Below are positions 60,667-64,000 of a stretch of 64,000 nucleotides of DNA, piece after piece. The DNA comes from JACVRW01 sp963835705 (GTDB lineage: Bacteria; Actinomycetota; Thermoleophilia; Solirubrobacterales; Thermoleophilaceae): the NCBI GenBank assembly GCA_963835705.1, contig CAWIGR010000010.1:107869-171868 (forward strand), read 5' to 3'. The number at the start of each line of letters is the position of its first letter. Within the stretch, counting starts at the first letter, position 1. The notes under the pieces are model-generated. The model was not told the DNA's origin and searched no databases. It was given only the letters and a program-made list of their open reading frames with translations. Position numbers and translations under genes: made by a program.

Positions 60667-61563
60667 GTGGTGCTCCTCTCCGGAGGCACCGGAGGGGCGA
60701 AGCTCGCGCGAGGGCTGCTCGACGTCTGCGATCAGCTGACGGTCGTGGCCAACACGGGCGACGACGTGGAGGTGCACGGCGTGCACGTCTCGCCCGACCC
60801 CGACCTCGTGACCTACTGGCTGGCGGATCAGGTCGATCCACGCGGATGGGGCCTGCGGGGGGACACCTCTTCCGTGATGGACGCCCTGCGGGCCGCCGGG
60901 CGACCCGTCTGGTTCCACCTCGGCGACCGCGACCTGGCGATGTGCCTGATCCGTACCGCCTCGCTGCGGGCGGGCCGGCGGCTGACGGAGGCCCACGCCG
61001 AGGTGGTCGATGTGATGGGCGTATCGGCCCGCGTGCTGCCGATGTCGGACCAGCCGGTGATGACCCACGTGCGGCACGGCGGGCGCGTGTGGCCGTTCCA
61101 GGAATACATGATCGTGGCGGGGGCGCCCCCGCCGGTGGAGGACGTCTCGTTGGAGGGGGTCGAGCGGGCGCGCCCCAGCGACGAGGTGCTCATGGCCGTG
61201 GCCTCGTGCGACCTGGTGGTGATCGGTCCCTCGAACCCGGTCATCTCGATCGGCCCGATCCTGGCGCTGCCCGGGATGCGTGAGGCGCTGGCGGGAGCGC
61301 CGGCGCCGGTGGTGGCTGTGAGCCCGTTCCTGGGCGGGCGCTCCTTGAAGGGGCCGACGGAGCACTTCTGCGCGTGGGCCGGCGTCGAAACGAGCGCCGG
61401 TGGGATCGCGCGGGCGTACTCCCGGGTGATCGACGCGGTCGTGGCGGACGAGCCGGTGGACGGGCTGCCCTGTCTCGTGACCGGCACGCTGATGGACAGC
61501 GAGGAGGCGCGGCGGCGCGTGGCTGTGGAGGTCCTGGAGTTCGGGCTCGATCTCGACCGTTGA
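60667..61563 (+). CDS. cofD: LPPG:FO 2-phospho-L-lactate transferase
   Basis: A 298-residue protein. Family features are VVLLSGGTGGAKLARGLLDV, VVANTGDDVEVHGVHVSPDP, DLVTYWLADQ and SNPVISIGPILALPG. CofD joins the phospholactate (or phosphoenolpyruvate) moiety to FO to make F420-0 or its dehydro form. GTG at 60667 gives the usual N-terminus; CTG at 60658 would overlap the SDR stop. It is followed by cofC and cofE, so this is an F420 synthesis cluster. Confidence 0.94.
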   Translation: MVLLSGGTGGAKLARGLLDVCDQLTVVANTGDDVEVHGVHVSPDPDLVTYWLADQVDPRGWGLRGDTSSVMDALRAAGRPVWFHLGDRDLAMCLIRTASLRAGRRLTEAHAEVVDVMGVSARVLPMSDQPVMTHVRHGGRVWPFQEYMIVAGAPPPVEDVSLEGVERARPSDEVLMAVASCDLVVIGPSNPVISIGPILALPGMREALAGAPAPVVAVSPFLGGRSLKGPTEHFCAWAGVETSAGGIARAYSRVIDAVVADEPVDGLPCLVTGTLMDSEEARRRVAVEVLEFGLDLDR

Positions 61564-61600
61564 CGGTACGCTCGCGGCTCCTGGCTTTCCCTCGCCACTG

Positions 61601-62272
61601 ATGCGCACCCTCGCGATCCTCCCCGTGAAGAGCTTCGGCGCCGCCAAGCAGCGCCTCGCCCCGGCGCTCGGGGCCGAGTCGCGGCAGGCGCTCGCGCAGG
61701 CGATGTTCGCCGACGTCCTGACCTCGCTGCGGCGGGTGAGGGGGGTGGACTCCGTGGCCGTGGTGACCGCCGACCCGGACGCCGCCGCGGCTGCGCGGAG
61801 CGAGCGCGCCCTTGTGCTGAGCGACACCGCGGAGGCCGGTCAGTCGGCGGCCGCCGCGATCGGGATCGCCTACGCGACGGCCGAGGGCTTCGAGCGCGTG
61901 CTGCTCGTGCCCGGCGACACCCCGCTGCTGGATCCCGAGGAGGTGGCGCACCTCCTGCGGGAGGGCCGCTCGGTGTCGATCGTGCCGGACCGGCACCGGA
62001 CCGGCACCAACGCGCTTGTGCTCGCCCCGCCCGACGCGATCGCGCCCGCGTTCGGGCCGGGGAGCCTGGAGCGGCACGTGGCCGCGGCGGCGGCCGCGGG
62101 CGTGGCCTCCCCCGTCGCCGAGCTGCCGTCGCTGATGCACGACGTGGACACCGGCGACGACCTGTCCGCGCTGATGGCGGCGCTGGCGAAGCGGCGCGGG
62201 TCCGCGCCCTGCACCCGGGCAGCGCTGCGCAGGCTGGAGCGCGGCGGGCGCCGGCCGGCCGTGCCGGCCTGA
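61601..62272 (+). CDS. cofC: 2-phospho-L-lactate (PEP) guanylyltransferase
   Basis: A 223-residue nucleotidyltransferase: LAILPVKSFGAAKQRLAPAL at the front, VAVVTADPDAAAAA, VLLVPGDTPLLDPEEV and RHRTGTNALVLAPPDAI. These are CofC hallmarks. It activates phospholactate or phosphoenolpyruvate with GTP for transfer by CofD. The extra C-terminal tail (after DDLSALMAALAKR) is arginine-rich and probably not catalytic. Confidence 0.94.
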   Translation: MRTLAILPVKSFGAAKQRLAPALGAESRQALAQAMFADVLTSLRRVRGVDSVAVVTADPDAAAAARSERALVLSDTAEAGQSAAAAIGIAYATAEGFERVLLVPGDTPLLDPEEVAHLLREGRSVSIVPDRHRTGTNALVLAPPDAIAPAFGPGSLERHVAAAAAAGVASPVAELPSLMHDVDTGDDLSALMAALAKRRGSAPCTRAALRRLERGGRRPAVPA

Positions 62273-62295
62273 GCGCCGTCGCGGCGCCCGCCGGC

Positions 62296-62347
62296 GAGTG
62301 TGGGCCCTTTCATGCCCCCTATACGGTGCATCTGAGGGCCCACACTC
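62296..62347. promoter_or_regulatory. Long perfect inverted repeat between cofC and cofE
   Basis: GAGTGTGGGCCCT at 62296-62308 is the exact reverse complement of AGGGCCCACACTC at 62335-62347, enclosing 26 bp with further partial pairing (ATGC/GCAT). It lies in the 156-bp gap between cofC and cofE. It could act as a terminator or attenuator, or as a binding site for a regulator. Confidence 0.6.
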
Positions 62348-62428
62348 CCTCCGTGTGGCCGGACTTGGCCGCCATGCGGTGGCCTCGACGGCCCACGCCT
62401 CTTCGGCGCCCGCTTAGCCTTCCCCGGA

Positions 62429-63178
62429 GTGGCCCTCCTTGCTCGCGCGCTCCCTCCCCTCCCCGACCTCCGGCCCGGCGACGACCTCGTCGCGCTCCTC
62501 GCCGACGCCGCTCCCGAGGACCTTGCCGACGGAGACGTGCTCGTGGTCGCGCACAAGGTGGTGTCGAAGGCCGAGGGCCGGGTCCGCTCGCTCGACGAGA
62601 TCGAGCCCGGTGAACGGGCTCGCGCCCTCGCCGCTGAGCACGGCAAGGACCCGCGCCTCGTGCAGGCGGTCCTGGACGAGGCCGTTGAGGTCGTGCGTGC
62701 ACGAGACGGGGTCCTCGTCTGCGAGACCCGCCACGGCTTCGTCTGCGCCAACGCCGGCGTGGACCAGTCGAACGCGTCGCATCCGGGAGAGGTGGTGCTC
62801 CTGCCCGAAGACCCGGACGCCTCGGCGCGCCGCCTGCGCGAGGGGCTGGCGGCGGCTCTCGGCCGGCGGCCGGCGGTGGTGGTCAGCGATTCGTTCGGCC
62901 GCGCCTGGCGTCTCGGTCAGACCGACGTGGCGATCGGCGCCGCCGGCCTCGTGCCGCTCGACCAGTGGATCGGGCGCCCGGACGCCTACGGGCGCGGGCT
63001 GCGGGCCACGTCGATCGGGATCGCGGACGCCGTCGCGGCCGCCGCGGACCTGGCCCGAACGAAGATCTCGCGCCAGCCCGCCGTCCTGATCCGAGGCCTG
63101 GAGCGCTACGTCACAGCCGAGGACGGACCGGGGGCGGCGGCGCTGCGGCGCCCGCGCGAGCAGGACCTGTTTCGCTGA
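62429..63178 (+). CDS. cofE: Coenzyme F420:L-glutamate ligase
   Basis: A 249-residue CofE-domain protein starting with GTG. Motifs include GDVLVVAHKVVSKAEGRV, CETRHGFVCANAGVDQSNAS, VVSDSFGRAWRLGQTDVAIG and ARTKISRQPAVLIRGLERYV. It adds the gamma-linked glutamate tail to F420-0. The protein has only the CofE domain, without the C-terminal nitroreductase domain of mycobacterial FbiB. Confidence 0.94.
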   Translation: MALLARALPPLPDLRPGDDLVALLADAAPEDLADGDVLVVAHKVVSKAEGRVRSLDEIEPGERARALAAEHGKDPRLVQAVLDEAVEVVRARDGVLVCETRHGFVCANAGVDQSNASHPGEVVLLPEDPDASARRLREGLAAALGRRPAVVVSDSFGRAWRLGQTDVAIGAAGLVPLDQWIGRPDAYGRGLRATSIGIADAVAAAADLARTKISRQPAVLIRGLERYVTAEDGPGAAALRRPREQDLFR

Positions 63179-63190
63179 GGCGCGGCGGGC

Positions 63191-64000
63191 TCAGGCCCGC
63201 GCGCCCCTGGGCTTCCGGAACGGGCCCGTGATCTCGTAGATCGCGCCCGGGCCGGGCGCGAGCTCGCTCTGCGAGAACGCCCGCTGCGATGCCACGTACA
63301 TGCGGGAGCCGCTCGGGTCGAAGGTCGCGCCGGTCAGCTCGGAGCCGCGGTGCTGCGGCCCCGTGATCGACAGGAAGCGCGCCACCGTGCGGTCCGGCGC
63401 GACCACCCCCATGTCGATCTCCTCGGTCGCGATGTCCTCGCACACGAACACCTCTCCCGCCCGCGACCCCGTCATCTGGTCCACGCGCAGCAGCGGCGCG
63501 CTGCGCGACGCGAGCCCGTCGTAGGCCACCCGGATGCGGTGGGCGCGGGTGTCGTAGGCGTGAACGCGGTGGTCGGCGGTGGTGGACACGTAGAGGGTCC
63601 CGCCGTCCAGCCAGAGCCCCTCGCCGCGCTTGAAGCGCGTGCTGCCGCGTACCTGACGCCGCGTCCGCTCCCGCGCCGCACCCGAGTCGGGCACCTCGAC
63701 CCACTCCACCCTGCCGCCGCGCCGCACCCGCGCGATCTCGAGGAGACCGCGCGCGAGGCTGGGCCAGCGCGCCGGCGTGAACCTGTAGAGGCCGCCGTCC
63801 ACCAGGTCCTCGGTCAGGTAGACCCGCTTGCCGTGCGGGTCCACGGCCGCCGCCTCGTGCTTGAAGATGCCCATCGCCGGTCGCGGAACCGCCCGCCGGC
63901 GCCCGGACGGATCGCACTCCCACACCAGGCCGTCCTCCACCTCCTCGCAGGAGAGCCACGTGCCCCAGGGAGTTCCGCCGCCCGAGCAATTGAGCACGGT
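63191..64000 (-). CDS. PhoX-like (DUF839) phosphatase family protein, partial
   Basis: The visible 268 residues begin inside the gene; its N-terminus lies beyond the window end. Motifs include NCSGGGTPWGTWLSCEE, KHEAAAVDPHGKRVYLTED, FKRGEGLWLDGGTLYVSTTA and TGATFDPSGSRMYVASQ, typical of PhoX-like beta-propeller phosphatases whose acidic and Cys residues bind iron and calcium. A role in phosphate acquisition outside the membrane is likely. No Tat or Sec signal can be judged because the start is missing. Confidence 0.85.
   Translation of the reverse strand, partial: TVLNCSGGGTPWGTWLSCEEVEDGLVWECDPSGRRRAVPRPAMGIFKHEAAAVDPHGKRVYLTEDLVDGGLYRFTPARWPSLARGLLEIARVRRGGRVEWVEVPDSGAARERTRRQVRGSTRFKRGEGLWLDGGTLYVSTTADHRVHAYDTRAHRIRVAYDGLASRSAPLLRVDQMTGSRAGEVFVCEDIATEEIDMGVVAPDRTVARFLSITGPQHRGSELTGATFDPSGSRMYVASQRAFSQSELAPGPGAIYEITGPFRKPRGARA

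Overview
The window is high-GC DNA (about 70% by eye) with many GTG and a few TTG starts, ATGA/GTGA gene overlaps and a full set of coenzyme F420 genes (cofD, cofC, cofE) beside an F420-dependent dehydrogenase. That mix points to a high-GC actinomycete. The gene style resembles Thermoleophilia/Solirubrobacterales, but this is inference from protein content, not a database match.

Layout. 1-4.9 kb: the end of a universal stress protein, a broken EamA-type exporter, a NodB deacetylase coupled to a SnoaL-like protein, two unknown small proteins, and a SnoaL-like gene divergent from a frameshifted TetR gene. 4.9-9.1 kb: a membrane operon (anchored protein, HTTM protein, toroid protein with membrane tail) facing another membrane protein. 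9.1-11.5 kb: YnfA, a fatty acid hydroxylase, and a CadC-type sensor coupled to a cation transporter. 11.6-12.6 kb: tRNA-Leu(CAG) beside a LAGLIDADG-like protein. 12.6-16.8 kb: two superoxide dismutases, a dehalogenase missing its core, and a zinc block (Fur/Zur, ZnuA, Zur box, TauE). 17-26.5 kb: 5'-nucleotidase, cytochrome bd oxidase with a small partner, phosphatase, nitronate monooxygenase, tandem ferritin-like protein, SoxR with a metallo-beta-lactamase-fold hydrolase, and MarR with a VOC protein. 26.6-28.5 kb: MFS and LysE exporters. 28.6-32.1 kb: a decayed region with toxin/antitoxin remnants and an exact 45-bp duplication of the tRNA-Pro 3' part bounding about 2 kb. 32.4-36.6 kb: formamidase and a polar amino-acid ABC transporter. 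36.6-41.4 kb: four tRNAs, an HNH remnant, a phosphotriesterase-like hydrolase, a dead IS and a second LAGLIDADG-like gene. 41.4-46.3 kb: M28-like peptidase, acetoacetyl-CoA synthetase and acyl-CoA carboxylase. 46.7-52.3 kb: regulators, GNAT, alcohol dehydrogenase and several gene remnants. 52.3-58.8 kb: acyl-CoA catabolism (3-hydroxyacyl-CoA dehydrogenase, enoyl-CoA hydratase, HMG-CoA lyase-like enzyme, SDR) and two transporters. 58.8-63.2 kb: F420 use and synthesis. 63.2-64 kb: part of a PhoX-like protein.

The most unusual signal is a pair of related LAGLIDADG-like proteins with N-terminal helix-turn-helix, each next to a tRNA-Leu gene. In both, the 12-bp palindrome GAACATATGTTC, which matches the core of a Gram-positive/actinobacterial LexA (SOS) box, lies across the start codon. 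In the second locus an insertion sequence with perfect 24-bp terminal repeats sits exactly between two copies of that palindrome, so the start codon and box survived the insertion. A third, HNH-type endonuclease remnant lies beside tRNA-Gly.

Several otherwise well conserved genes carry one single-base frameshift (TetR, two genes of the HTTM operon, the amino-acid binding protein, the M28 peptidase, acetoacetyl-CoA synthetase). Residual assembly errors are a serious alternative to real decay for these; the IS, the TauE remnant and the toxin/antitoxin remnants look truly degraded.
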